DNA from: Owenia fusiformis
Lineage: Eukaryota; Annelida; Polychaeta; Sabellida; Oweniidae
Assembly (NCBI GenBank): GCA_903813345.2
Contig: CAIIXF020000001.1
Span: 19,365,915 to 19,429,914 of the forward strand
Direction: 5' to 3'
DNA length: 64,000 nt
The translations under genes and the position numbers were made by a program. The notes below the pieces were generated by a model. That model had not been told where the DNA came from. It made no database searches and saw only the letters and a program-made list of their open reading frames with translations. Every line of letters begins with the position of its first letter. Positions within the stretch are counted from its first letter, which is position 1. Positions 1 to 11,943 of the stretch are shown piece by piece.

Positions 1-1611
1 GTAATATTTTACTATTGGCAATTTGATGTCGAGATAAACTTGCTTTTGAATTTACATGTATATCATAAATATTTAGCTAATTTTTAGAGGAGCTATTTTT
101 TTCATTTTAAATTATTATCATAGATCCACAGTTACACATTGCTAGGAGCCTATTAACTTCGCTTATTAACTTAGTTACAAATGGTGAAATATCTAAAAAA
201 AATAATTGTATTACAAGTCAGATAATTTTGAAACTTTTTATCATCATGAATTGAAATAAAAAAGAAATTATTCAGTGAAATATTAATCATTTTGAGATAG
301 GACAGAGCTCTTTTGACAAATGGTTTCAATATTTTTATTTTATATTCAAGTTTTATAATCTATTTTTATAAACAATATACAAAATAATTGAATTTACTTG
401 TACAATTATTGATTGTATCTTAAAAAGAACATCCCAAAATAGATAATATTCGTAAATAGGCTGCACTAATATGAACATGACATTCAAGCATCCTAAAGTT
501 GAGGTAGCCCAATCCCATCATCCTTTGGTATTATCTGTTTGTGTGGTATGTTATTGTCCTATAATGGCCCCTAGTATTTTGGGTGTGATTTTCCTTCTGT
601 TGTGGATACAGAGTTCAATCAATATGACAGTCATTCATTTGTAAGAAGTAAACATATCTTAATTGAAGATTCATTGTAATAGGTACTTATAATCTATAAA
701 GAATGTATATTACTGAGAAAGGTAATCTTACTAATCGATGCAATGATGTCATAAATTATCAAGACGATCAAGTGCGGCTTATATTGTGCATTCTTGAAAT
801 GTGAACTTTTGTTTAATTTTATATACAGTGGGAATGATGCAAAGGATCAATAAGAAATGATCTTGATGTATTAGAAATCATAATCAGATTGTGCAATCAA
901 AGCTGTGGAGTTCACAGATTTTGAATTGCTTAAAGACAGACGGTGTCAGTTAGGGGTCAGATGGTTTAGAAATCTTTGGTATGGTTCGGTTTTGAATTGC
1001 TCGTTTTGGTTATTTGGTTTTTTTTTTGGTTTTTTTTTATACAATAGGTTTATTTCATTGATATATTTGGTTCTTATCACACTTTAATATTATGCTATGA
1101 TCATAAGTCGATAAGAATGTAAAACCAATTCTTAATTATTATAGGATATTAACTTTATGTTCATTTTGATGACACAATACATAATTAGTATAAAAACAAA
1201 GGAGCATGTAGGTTATCGCAAACAATTCAAAAGGTTATCTTGGATTATGACTATTTTCTGACAATGAAGACAAGTTTATCTTTTAGATCAATTCATTATC
1301 TCAAAGAAAATTGTATACAGTAATAATAAAGTCAAACAAACTCGGAGATATTTAACTAGCAATTGACCCATCAACACACTTTTTCAAACATGTTGACCCC
1401 ATATCACTTAGGTCTGATTAACTAAATTATCATTATATATACTTTTCTTGAAGATAATGAATGGATCTAAAAGATACACCCATGTTCATGATCAGAAAAT
1501 ATTCATAATTCAAGTTAGAATTGTTTGAAATTGTTTGCGATAACCTACGTGCGCCTTTGTCAAGCTAGAGCCATTTTGATGAGAAATTCTATGACTGATA
1601 TTATATCTTAA
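1..1611. other. AT-rich non-coding DNA with one weak exon candidate
   Basis: Mostly AT-rich sequence with frequent stops on both strands. The only exon-like segment is 575-640 (see findings). A T/G-rich tract lies at 1010-1045. Two octamer-rich blocks (around 1200-1260 and 1505-1555) share AACAATTCAAA and 'GATAACCTA' words in inverted order, hinting at a decayed inverted-repeat element. Confidence 0.5.
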
Positions 1612-2280
1612 TAGCCTAGTCACATAGCACGGCCGATGAGGTTACGATGATCCAGCGATGCAATTTTCACCGAACTCGGCCGAACACCGGCTGGACACCG
1701 GCCGGACATCCGTGGCGTTTGTTGCTTAAAACCGCATCGGTGGTAGCTCGGTGAAATTTTAACTTCGGAGTTAAATTTCACCGGGCTCTCACCGAGCTCC
1801 CTCATCATGTCATCGCAGCCCCATCATAACCACATCGGAAAACACGTCGGCCGGTGCACGGCCGAGTATCGGCCGGTGTCCCGTGCATCTGAGACAACCA
1901 GAGGACGAGGTTTTTTAACGTACAGCGGCCGAGCTCCGACCGAGCTCCGGCCGATGTGGGACAGAGCATTGGCCGGTCACTGTTCAAAGCCCGTTAACAA
2001 CCCGGCCGGCGATCGCACGGTGTCCTGTTACCTGCTCGGGTACCGGCCGTATTACTTCCGATGTCCGGCCGACCTCCAGCCTGTAGTTGCTGCCACATCG
2101 GCAGAAAAAAACTACCATTTTGAGACAGACTCCGTACGGTCACCGGCCGGTGTTCGGTCGGTTGCCTGAAGATGTTCACGTCACCGAGCTCTGCTTCCGA
2201 TGAGGAGAGCTCGGTGGCACCAAAAAAATCCACCGAGCTCTACCGATGCCGGACATCGGCCGGGCTATGTGAATAGGCCA
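1612..2280. mobile_element. GC-rich non-autonomous DNA transposon with TIRs
   Basis: The ends match as inverted repeats over about 27 bp, reading TCACATAGC(A/C)CGGCCGATG. TAA flanks both sides (1609-1611 and 2281-2283), compatible with a PIF/Harbinger-type 3-bp duplication, although shorter alternatives fit too. The 669-bp interior is strikingly GC-rich and crowded with CGGCCG, CCGGCC and CACCGAGCTC words, unlike the AT-rich host. Its open frames are by-products of that composition. No transposase is seen. Confidence 0.75.
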
Positions 2281-2567
2281 TAATGCTTTGTCAATTCAAT
2301 ATAATTAGTTATAGCGTCAAGGCTTGGCTAGTTAGAAAGCGTTCAATGTAAAGGCCTCTAACTAAATACTTCATCTGAATATGAGCCACTGCAACTGCAT
2401 GAGTAAATAGAGGTCTTGTGCACCTTGCCCTTAAGCTGTTTTTTGTTGTTAGTTTTGTAAGAGTCCATGGTGTTTATTGATTTTGTGATGTCTCATCTCC
2501 GGTGGATTGATAGTCTGATAAGTTATTAACTAAACATTTCAAAGCAGCATGATGGGCAACACAATCA

Positions 2568-3330
2568 TCATCATATTACTTTACACATATATTGTAAAGA
2601 TCATCATATTACATGTTTATTGTAAAGATCATCAAATTAAATGTTTATTATAATGATAATCATATTGCATATACTTAAGTATATTGTGAATATCATCCAT
2701 ATTCCAGGTATACTGTAAAGATCATCATATTGCATGTATATTGTAAAGATCGTCATATTGCATGTATATTGTAAAGATCATCATATTACATGTTTTTTGT
2801 AAAGATCATCATATTAAATGTTTATTATAATGATAATCATATTGCATATACTTAAGTATATTGTGAATATCATCCATATTCCAGGTATACTGTAAAGATC
2901 ATCATATTGCATGTAAAATGTAAAGATCGTCATATTGCATGTATATTGTAAAGATCATCATATTACATGTTTATTGTAAAGATCATCATATTAAATGTTT
3001 ATTATAATGATAATCATATTGCATATACTTAAGTATATTGTGAATATCATCCATATTCCAGGTATACTGTAAAGATCATCATATTGCATGTATATTGTAA
3101 AGATCGTCATATTGCATGTATTGTAAAGATCGTCATATTGCATGTATATTGTAAAGATCATCATATTGCATGTATATTGTAAAGATCATCATATAAGATG
3201 TATTTTCAAGATCGCCATTTGTCATAATCATCATATTGCATGTCAGTATGTATTATTAATATCTTAAAATTGTATATTGTCAAGATCATCATTTGACATG
3301 TACAATACTGTAAGATCGTCAGATTACATG
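2568..3330. repeat. AT-rich satellite, 28-bp units in a 177-bp higher-order repeat
   Basis: The basic unit is close to GTAAAGATCATCATATTGCA plus TGTATATT (28 bp). A longer block beginning ATGTTTATTATAATGATAAT recurs at 2641, 2818 and 2995, exactly 177 bp apart, so several diverged units were amplified together. The array decays after about 3200. Confidence 0.9.
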
Positions 3331-3351
3331 TTTTGTCAAAAGTATCATATA

Positions 3352-3961
3352 CAGGGTCAAATAAGTCCCGTCCCCCCCTGCTACAGCTAAAACCTTAACA
3401 GACAGTACCTAGTGTGATATACCATTGGAAAGATCATCCAAAGTTATGTTAACTCACCAACTCTCAAGTATTTTGGATGAAATTTACCTATATTTTTATG
3501 ATGTCTTTTATAGTTAACGTGCCCTCCTTTAAGTAGCCTTTTTGCGTCAAAATGACAAGGATATGACCTCAGAAATACGTCAAAAAGTCAATATTTTTCG
3601 CATTCCACTTGTTACAAAAAGGTTTTCACCACTTTCCTTGCACCTCTATTTTCTACACATCTAACCCTATCCAGAAATTGGTTAAATTCATCGCCATAAA
3701 CATTATTAGTCATCTTTTGGTCCCTTGACCTTTCTTATACCCGATTCTTAAAATCCTGACAAATACGCCAAATTGCCATGTTTCTAGGCATATGGTCACC
3801 TCAATTGATACACTGTAAAAAATTGTGAGATTGAGTGACATGTGTCCGATATATGCCAATCAACGTAACTTTGGAAGACCTTTCCAATGATATATCACAC
3901 TTGGTACCAAATATCTTGGTTTTGGCTGTAGAGGGGGGGACGGGACTTATTTGACACCCTG
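3352..3961. mobile_element. Mariner-like inverted-repeat MITE (TA target site)
   Basis: The ends are CAGGGT(GT)CAAATAAGTCC, inverted and both flanked by TA (3350-3351 and 3962-3963). Similarity between the arms continues inward for about 130 bp, including the G/C runs near 3370 and 3932 and the 'gtgatataccattggaaag' block. No transposase frame is seen. CAGGGTG-type ends with a TA duplication are typical of Tc1/mariner derivatives. Confidence 0.8.
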
Positions 3962-3963
3962 TA

Positions 3964-4615
3964 TATGAATCATATGTGAATTTTATATCATCTCAATTGT
4001 CATTTCTCAAGTATTGTCACAATTGTCATATTATATGGTGTTAAAACTGTATCAAAATTGGACATCTTATATTTATGTGATATCTGTAACACATAGAATA
4101 GCGTTTAGCAGAATACATACACAATCCGTGTGATTTCATACACAGTTTGTTCGAGTTTGCACACTTTATGTTTGTAAAATCACACATGTACATGCGTATT
4201 TGTGTATGCATTGTTTAAAAATGACATCGAACAGGATACACAAGTCGAACAAATGCTTATGCGGCTCGCACAAACGTTTTTCCCTTTACAAACCATGATG
4301 TGCCGATCACACACCTTGATGTACCGACTTGTTTGTGACAGCCTTTGCAAGCGAGAACCATCCTATGCGAGTTTGAACTCAATGCGTGTGTAAAATTGAC
4401 ACGTTCGTTCGAAATTTACTTTGATCCATGTGTAATTCTTTCAGTATTCTATGCAACTTATAACACAATCCGTGTGACATTTCAACATTGCTTTTGGATT
4501 TTTGGAAAGTGATTGGAGTTAGTGCTAACTCTTTGTGTGACACTTGATACAACCAGTGCGTGTGTGAATGAAAATAAGTTATGTAAGAAAATTAACTGTT
4601 GGTATAACATGGATT
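3964..4615. other. Non-coding; repeated 'acacaatccgtgtga' words
   Basis: ACACAATCCGTGTGA, itself a partial palindrome, occurs near 4121 and 4462, with many TGTGTG/CACACA words between them. It may be a decayed repeat. No gene is supported. Confidence 0.4.
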
Positions 4616-4725
4616 GAAAATGGCATACGATGATGCGAGTTTCGCATATAATGATGCGTATTTCGCATAGTATGATGCGAGTTCCGAATCATATGGTTCG
4701 AGTATCGCATCATATAGTTCGATTT
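4616..4725. repeat. Short tandem array around 'ATGATGCGAGTTTCGCATA'
   Basis: Four to five diverged units of about 28 bp, each pairing ATGCGA with TCGCAT, so each unit is self-complementary. Confidence 0.7.
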
Positions 4726-5010
4726 TTCCCATACATCATGTAATGTCCAATTTTGATACAAAATAAATTCCATAATATTAGGGTAGTCAAACATTTTGAG
4801 GGGAGTGTATATGTACTTGCATGTGCAACTTTGACAAACATACCTTGGAGGATTTTTTATTAGATTTGTTGTGGCACGCTTAACAGGACAATCAATGATG
4901 GTGTAAGTTAGTCTAAACACAAATTTCCAATACTGTATGTACTGTACATGGGACATCAACGACAGAGTTGTTCATGCAATGTCTTGCCTTCAAGATATCA
5001 ATTGTTTTTA

Positions 5011-5771
5011 GCTCACATGGTGTGCTCTTGCAATCACTCACTTGTCCATCTGTCTGTCCGTCCATGCTTCCATCCGTCAACAATAGTGGCACGTTTTAAA
5101 ACCTCTGTCGATAGGATTCCTGTTTTAAGTTATTTCTGTTCAACATCAATACAGATTATTGTTCAACAATACAGATTCAAAAGCTCGCCTATTTCTCAAA
5201 ATGGCCACCATTTTTATCTCGCGAAATTCATGAGCCATTTCCTAGCTTTACAAATAATTTCAGGTGTCCTGCATTGTAAAAATCCATGTCAATGTAGAGA
5301 GTAATAAAATAATATGAAATAATTTTGTTCCAAAAAATCAACAAAAAATTATATCCATTTTTTTTATTTTCAGCCATTTTAGTTAACATTGATTTGTCCA
5401 TCTGACTCGCGAAATCCACTTTTTGACCATTTGCCTTAAAACCTCTGTTGATAGGATTCCCGTTTTAAGTTATTTTTGTTTAACATCAATACAAAAAACT
5501 CCCCTATGACTCCTGGTTCAAAAGCTCACCTATTTTCAAAATGGTCGCCATTCTTGTCTCGCGAAATTCACTTTTGGCCCATTTCCTAGCTTTACAAAAA
5601 ATTTCAGGTGTCCTGCATTGTAAAAAGCCGTGTCACTGAAAAGAGTATTTGTATGAAATAATTTTGTTACAAAAAATTGGCAAAAAATTATATCCCTTTA
5701 AATTATATCCGTTTTTTTTTTATTTTCTGTCATTTTAGCCATCATTCACTTTTGAGCAACACCATGTGAGC
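5011..5771. mobile_element. GCTCACATGGTG-ended dispersed element with internal duplication
   Basis: GCTCACATGGTG at 5011 and its inverse CACCATGTGAGC at 5760-5771 bound the element. An inner block starting AAAACCTCTGTYGATAGGAT is present twice about 340 bp apart (near 5098 and 5439). The two copies share the 'ctcgcgaaattca' and 'caggtgtcctgcattg' stretches. Elements with this style of end are abundant in mollusc genomes (from memory). Confidence 0.65.
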
Positions 5772-7799
5772 CCAGTACCCATGGTACTATTTTTTGTTTT
5801 TATTGTTTTATTTTTTTGTCCATCAGTTCTTGTCATTTACAATTAAATTTATCATTCTAAACGTATTCAAGATATTATAAGATTTTAAATAAGAGAACTT
5901 TAGGATATTGGTGCACTGTGCAGTGGCAAACTTTGCTACCAAGATCTGTCATTAATTGCATATTTATTCAATTGAAAAAGAGGATTATGTGCAAATTCAC
6001 ATGGGAACAGATTGAATAACAATAATCTCGCAATGCTGATATGAACTCATTTAATATTATCTTCCACCTCAGGGTAAGCGGAACTTCATAGGTGTTTACA
6101 TTGTTCAACGCTGTGATCCTTCTGGAATAATACGTTGGGTAAAAAAGATATGCTTCCTATCGTACCCTTAGGCATCATCTTTCTGATTTCTTTCTCAGAA
6201 AATTGTTAGAGAAATCAGTGTTCTTGCATTAGAATGCCGAATTAGATACTTAATTCATCATAATGCAGTCATTTTGACTTTCTCGCATTATCACATTCAT
6301 TGTTGTATTGATCTATATATTTTGTTTTTCTTAGAGGCTTTACACTTTGGTAAATGATGTTTATACTGGAGACTATTGATCGATCACTTTGGTTGGTAAT
6401 GTTCTTCTGGTGTAAAATATGCACAATTTGCAAAAGTTGATGGTATAATCTCATTGTTTAGATCACGTAGAATAGTTGTGTTTAATAGTATTATTCATTA
6501 GAGGTAATTTTCAACCATAATTTATTAATCAATACTCTTACCCATTGTTTGATTTGGTTTATTAAAAGAGAGCTTCATCTACATTGTAGAATGACAATCA
6601 GTGTATTTATTCAACAATTAAAATTACAGATATATTTTTACAATTCCTATTTTAAAATTACATAGTTAAATCACCAAAGGATTGGTATCGATATGGTGAA
6701 CTTTTTGAACACTCGTTTCTCTTAAACCAGTCATCAAAGAATTCTAGAAATGTACACTCATCGTCAATTTAATGGTCATCTTTTGAATGGTAACAATATA
6801 ATTTGAAATTTTTTTATATCATTTTCTCTATATTTGCTTTAGAAAACACATCAGACACTTTTTTGTTCTTGGTATCATATGTTCAGAATGAAATGAAACA
6901 TCTAACCAAACCTCATTGGAAGAAAATGGCATAAACACAACGTGTTTGAATCTCTCAATATTGTAATTGTGCAAACTCATACTCATGACTCATACGGGGT
7001 GTTCAAAAAATGTAAATATTGTGTTCTGAAATTTAGGAATTTAGATTTTCTTACATTTTCCTTTTAAAATTATACAATCAGATGACACTTGATCAACGTG
7101 CCACGCGTACACTTCAGAGATAAATGACAATATCTAATAAAAAACAATCTTTACTTTTGATAAATTAAAATTCAATAAAACAAATGAAGTATTTCCTGGT
7201 AGTTGTAATTTTTAAAGGAAACCCAATAGAAACTCTCATAAAACTATGTGATATAATACGTTATGACATGACAAAATGTCATATGAAGCAATAATAACTT
7301 CCTTTCTTTCGTATCAACAAGGATATGAAGCCACGCGCCTCTGTAACCTTTAATAATAATGAGACAATTATCTCAAGATATAGATCCTTATACTACACGG
7401 CCTGGTCCATTTTTCACCAATAATCAAATCGACCATTACAGATTAAAATGATAACAGCACAAAGACATGGTTTCATCTTCCATTTAAGACTGTTACATGG
7501 TTACAAGTCAGTTTACATACAGTTGAACATTGAAATAATTTTTTAAGAGGTTAGTAAGAAAATGGTTTTCAATAGGTCAGTGAAAATGATTTTTAATTAA
7601 AAATGGGATAAAAAGGTTTTCAAAGGGAGAAATAGATCCGTATTCTGCCTGGTCTGATCCAATATTTCATCAATACACAGTATATACAAATTGATCATTA
7701 CTTTCTGTGCACATTGAAACGTTAATGGCAAAAAGGCATGGTTTCATCATGCATTTAGTTGATGACTGTACTTGTCAATTCACTAATGAGGACATCGAA
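5772..7799. other. Non-coding, AT-rich; weak exon candidate and solo MITE end
   Basis: Contains a weak exon candidate at 6073-6138 (see findings). It also has a solo end of the AAAGGATTGGTATCGATATG family at 6675-6705 (full copy at 20382). Otherwise it has no supported feature. Confidence 0.45.
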
Positions 7800-8560
7800 A
7801 TTAATTTTCAATAGGTCATTGGAAAAATGAAATTCAATAGGTTGGTGGAAAAATGATTTTCAATAGGTCAGTGGACTGGAAATATTAATTTTCAATAGAT
7901 CAGTGGTATAAATGAATTTCAATAGGTCAGTGGGAAAATAAATTTTTAATAGGTCAGTGGATAAAATTATTTTCAGTAGGTCAGTTGAATTTTTAGTATG
8001 TCAGTTGGACAAATGATTTTCATAAAGCCAGTGGATAAAATGATTTTCAGTAGGTCAGTTGAATTTTGACTAGGTCAGTGGAATTTTCAATAAGTCAGTG
8101 GGACAAACGATTTTATACTAAAATGTATTCTCTTATATAAATGAGGCAATAAATATACAATACAATAAAGCCAGTGGATAAAATGATTTTCAGTAAGTCA
8201 GTGGAACTTTCAATGGGTCAGTGGAACAAATGATTTTCAAAAAGCCACAAGTGTATAAAATGATTTTCAGTAGGTCAGTAGAATTTTCAATAGGTCAGTG
8301 GAACAAATGATTTTCATATAGACAGTGGAACAAATGGTTTTCAGTAGGTCAGTGGAATTTTCACTAGGTCAGTGTAACAAATGATTTTCAAAAAGCCACT
8401 AGTGGATAAAATGATTTTCAGTAGGTCAGTAGAATTTTCAATAGGTCAGTGGAACAAATGGTTTTCAGTAGGTAAGTGGAATTTTCAATAGGTCAGTGGA
8501 ACAAATGGTTTTCAGTAGGTAAGTGGAATTTTCAATAGGTCAGTGGAACAAATGATTTCC
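7800..8560. repeat. 'TTTTCAATAGGTCAGTGGAA' minisatellite
   Basis: Degenerate units of about 20-25 bp (GGTCAGTGGAA followed by CAAATGATTTTCA and close variants) recur roughly 30 times. Sub-blocks, such as the pair with 'aaaaagccac', are duplicated together. Confidence 0.9.
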
Positions 8561-9674
8561 AATAGTTCAGTATAAAAATTAAAATAAAAAATCAAATAAG
8601 AATAAAGACTTTCGAGGGGAAACATCATTAAAGATTTCACTCAATATAAAGATCTTTATCCTGCATTATGTGATCTTATGTGATATTTTTTTCATCAATA
8701 TACAAAACAATCATTACTATCTGTATAAGACAAGGCATTGCAATTAGTCAAGGTATTCAATAAGTAGCAAGTCCTATCTCTCTTACACAAGGATTTTGTG
8801 ATAGTTAATTGTAGGGGGGGGGGGGGTACACAGGATGAATTCACTCAGTTGACATTGAAGATGTAAAAATGATCTTCAACAAGGTCAATAATACAATAAT
8901 TTTCAAATAGGAAGCAGAATTAAAAAAGGATTTCCAATGGGAGCACTCTAATCATTGCAAGATGAACTTGAATACAAATATAATGCATGTTATTTGGAAA
9001 TATTCCTCCAAGCCCATTAATAAAAGCTAATAACGAAGCCCTGCATGATATAATAATACAAATGGAAGTTTTCCTGGGTATTGATGTAAGCCTATAGTGG
9101 ATTAAAGCCCTATATGTCCATATAGGATATGGGAAATCTTAATCATGCAATAGTGACGTGGAATTTAACAATAGGAATGATCATCTTCAGACATCCATTA
9201 GTAGATTAGGATCTTCCCATTATTAGAGTTGTTAATTGTGTCACTATTAGAGTACTATGGAGTATACTATTCTATTCAAATACATTGATTTTTGTTCACA
9301 TTGTTACACTTTCTTTCCCTGGTGTGAGGATGCCAGTATGAATAACTCTCCTTTGGCTTTTAACAATGCTATAAAATCGAATGTGTTCATAAAAATTAAA
9401 ATTTATTGGTTGAAATAATGTAATTCTCCTTGATCTAAAATACACTGTAGTGTATTTTAACTGTAGAGTGCTAGACGATCTAAAAATAATCTAAACTGTT
9501 GCTGCTATGCTTGCTGGTGTAGAATTGAAATATTTGAAAATCAACAACTTTTTTAAAAAGTGTCTCAAACAAATTTTTAAGTCAACACAAATAATATTTG
9601 TATCATTAAATGATATTTCAAGATTTGCATGGGGCCTACAAAAAGTGAAATCAAACTGGAACAGTTTCTAAGAC
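8561..9674. other. Non-coding stretch with a 13-G homopolymer
   Basis: A run of 13 G sits at 8814-8826. The rest is AT-rich with no coding or TIR signal that I can support. Confidence 0.5.
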
Positions 9675-11395
9675 TGAAGGGTAAACCTATGTAAAGGGGG
9701 GTATGCCAATTATTATCCCATAGAACAAAGTTCGGAGGGATATAGGGAACGCCTCCGTCCGTCCGTCCGTCCGTCCGTCCGTCCGTCCGTCCGTCTGTAC
9801 GTACGTCCGTACGTACGTCCGTCCGTCTGTCCGTCCGTCCGGGCAATAACTCAAATACCGTTGGCCCAATTTTGTTCATATTTTGTACACATATACCCTA
9901 TGGGGGTAGAAGTTCTGCTCGAAAGCCGTTTTTCAAAATGGCCGCTCATTTTAAAATGGCGGCCATTTTAGTGCCGATTTTACAGTAATTTAGGTACAAT
10001 ATGTAAAACTGTAATAGCAATATGTTTTAAGTGTAAAAAAATTATAAAGGACTTTAATAAAGCTACAAATGTAGATATTAAAATAGCACATGGCAGCCAT
10101 CTTGAAAAATGGCAGCCTTTACTCGTTATTTTACGATTTTTGCTGTAACTCGAAAAGTAGTGGAGCGATTTTGTTCATATTTGGTATGTGAATACTGTAA
10201 GCATGGCACACTGCCCTATGACACTTTTGGTAGAAGGTGGCAATTTTGAAAAATGGCCGCCATTTTAACGTATTTTACTATAACTCGAAAAGTAGGGAAG
10301 CAATTTTGTTCATATTTGGTATGTGAATACTATAAGCATGGCACACTGTCCTATGACACTTTTGGTAGAAGGCGGCCATTTTGAAAAAATTTTGAAAAAT
10401 GGCCGCCATTTTAACGTGTTTTACAATAACTCGAAAAGTAGTGAAGCAATTTTGTTCATATTTGGTATGTGAATACTATAAGCATGTCACATTGTCTAAT
10501 GACACTTTTGGTAGAAGGTGGCCATTTTGAAAAATGGCTGCCATTTTAACCTATTTTACTATAACTCGAAAAGTAGTTCAGCGATTTTGTTCATATTTGG
10601 TATGTTTCATATTTTACATGTGAATACTATAAGCATGGCACATTGTCTAATGACACTTTTGGTAGAAGGTGGCCATTTTGAAAAATGGCTGCCATTTTAA
10701 CCTATTTTACTATAACTCGAAAAGTAGTTCAGCGATTTTGTTCATATTTGGTATGTTTCATATTATATGTGAATACTATAAGCATGGCACATTGTCTAAT
10801 GACACTTTTGGTAGAAGGTGGCCATTTTGAAAAATGGCTGCCATTTTAACCTATTTTACTATAACTCGAAAAGTAGTTCAGCGATTTTGTTCATATTTGG
10901 TATGTTTCATATTTTATATGTGAATACTATAAGCATGGCACACTGTCTAATGACACTTTGGGTAGTAGGCGGCCATTTTGAAAAATGACCACCATTTTTA
11001 CGTTTTTACTATAACTTGAAAAGTAGTGAAGCGATTTTGTTCATATTTGATATGTGAATACTCACAAGCCTTGCACACTGTCTCATGACACTTCGGATAG
11101 TAGTCGGCCATTTTAAAAAATTGCTGTCATTTTTACATTTTTTACTTATTTCACAAGTACATGTGTGCGATTTTTCAAAAATTTTATAGGTGGCTATAAA
11201 AGCATATTATTTCTTCTGATGACAACTTGGCTAACCATTTTGAAAATGGTGGCCTTTCTGGTGTGTTGTTTTATGATATTTGCTATATATTTCGTTTGTA
11301 AAAATGCCAGCCATTTCTGTTCGATGGGATTCGCTACGCTTTGGCGTTGCCGTTGTTCTGGTTGTATTATTATACATATAGATAATGTTACAGCT
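9675..11395 (+). mobile_element. Pearl-like composite element (plus orientation)
   Basis: Order: a cap with TTATCCCATAGAACAAAGTT and GGAGGGATATAGG, a (CCGT)n tetranucleotide block at 9753-9840, six or more tandem units of about 127-154 bp (10110-11110), and a cap ending TTCGCTACGCTTTGGCGTTG near 11330-11350. Each unit carries ATAACTCGAAAAGTAGT, a 'ttgttcatatttggtatgtg' stretch and an AAAATGGC/GCCATTTT palindrome. Core tandem units next to an ACGG/CCGT microsatellite are the hallmark of bivalve pearl elements (Helitron-related non-autonomous elements). No protein is encoded. Confidence 0.75.
9753..9840. repeat. (CCGT)n microsatellite
   Basis: About 20 CCGT units with CTGT and ACGT interruptions, inside the pearl-like element. 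Open frames reading RTDGRTDG here are artefacts. Confidence 0.95.
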
Positions 11396-11548
11396 TGACC
11401 TCCATAGAGATCATTTCATTACTTTGTATTTCATTACTAAATATAAAACCAGGTACTCCATTACTGATTACTCAAAAAATGTACCAAAACAGAAAATGTA
11501 TTTATACTCACAGTAATGGATTTCAGAAAAATGAGATTCAAGATTAAC

Positions 11549-11943
11549 AAAGGACGATTCTCGGTTTGGAGAACGAAGTTCATCAATCTAAATGAGCATT
11601 ATCCCTGCTTCGGACAAATTTGATTTTTTTTACATAATATAGATTTGAATGTCCTCTTTTGAATAGTCATAATTTAATTTGGGTAATATTTCTAGATTTT
11701 TCGCAAAAAGATATTAGCGCAGTACACTGATAAACATCTTTCCCCAAATCGAGACTTGTATTTTATTGAATCGGTCTAATTGAGCGTTATCCCTGCTTCA
11801 TACCGATTTGTTATTTTTACATCTTGTAGATTTAAATCTCCCATTTTGAATATTCATAGTTTAATTTGGGTAATATTTCTAATTTTTTCATGAAAAAAAT
11901 TATTAGCACAGGAGACTGTTCTCCAAACCGAGAATCGTCCTTT
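11549..11943. mobile_element. MITE with perfect 26-bp TIRs and two internal repeats
   Basis: 11549-11574 and 11918-11943 are perfect inverted repeats (outer end AAAGGACGATTCTCGG). Between them a block of about 140 bp (GAGCRTTATCCCTGCTTC through TTTAATTTGGGTAATATTTC) is present twice in direct orientation. I found no convincing target-site duplication. Confidence 0.85.

Noticed and set aside
1620-2233. Overlapping open frames on both strands in the GC-rich island
   Set aside because: High GC suppresses stops; no domain or start context, and the interval is bounded by transposon TIRs.
9577-9879. Open frames with RTDGRTDG repeats
   Set aside because: Translation of a (CCGT)n microsatellite inside a pearl-like element.
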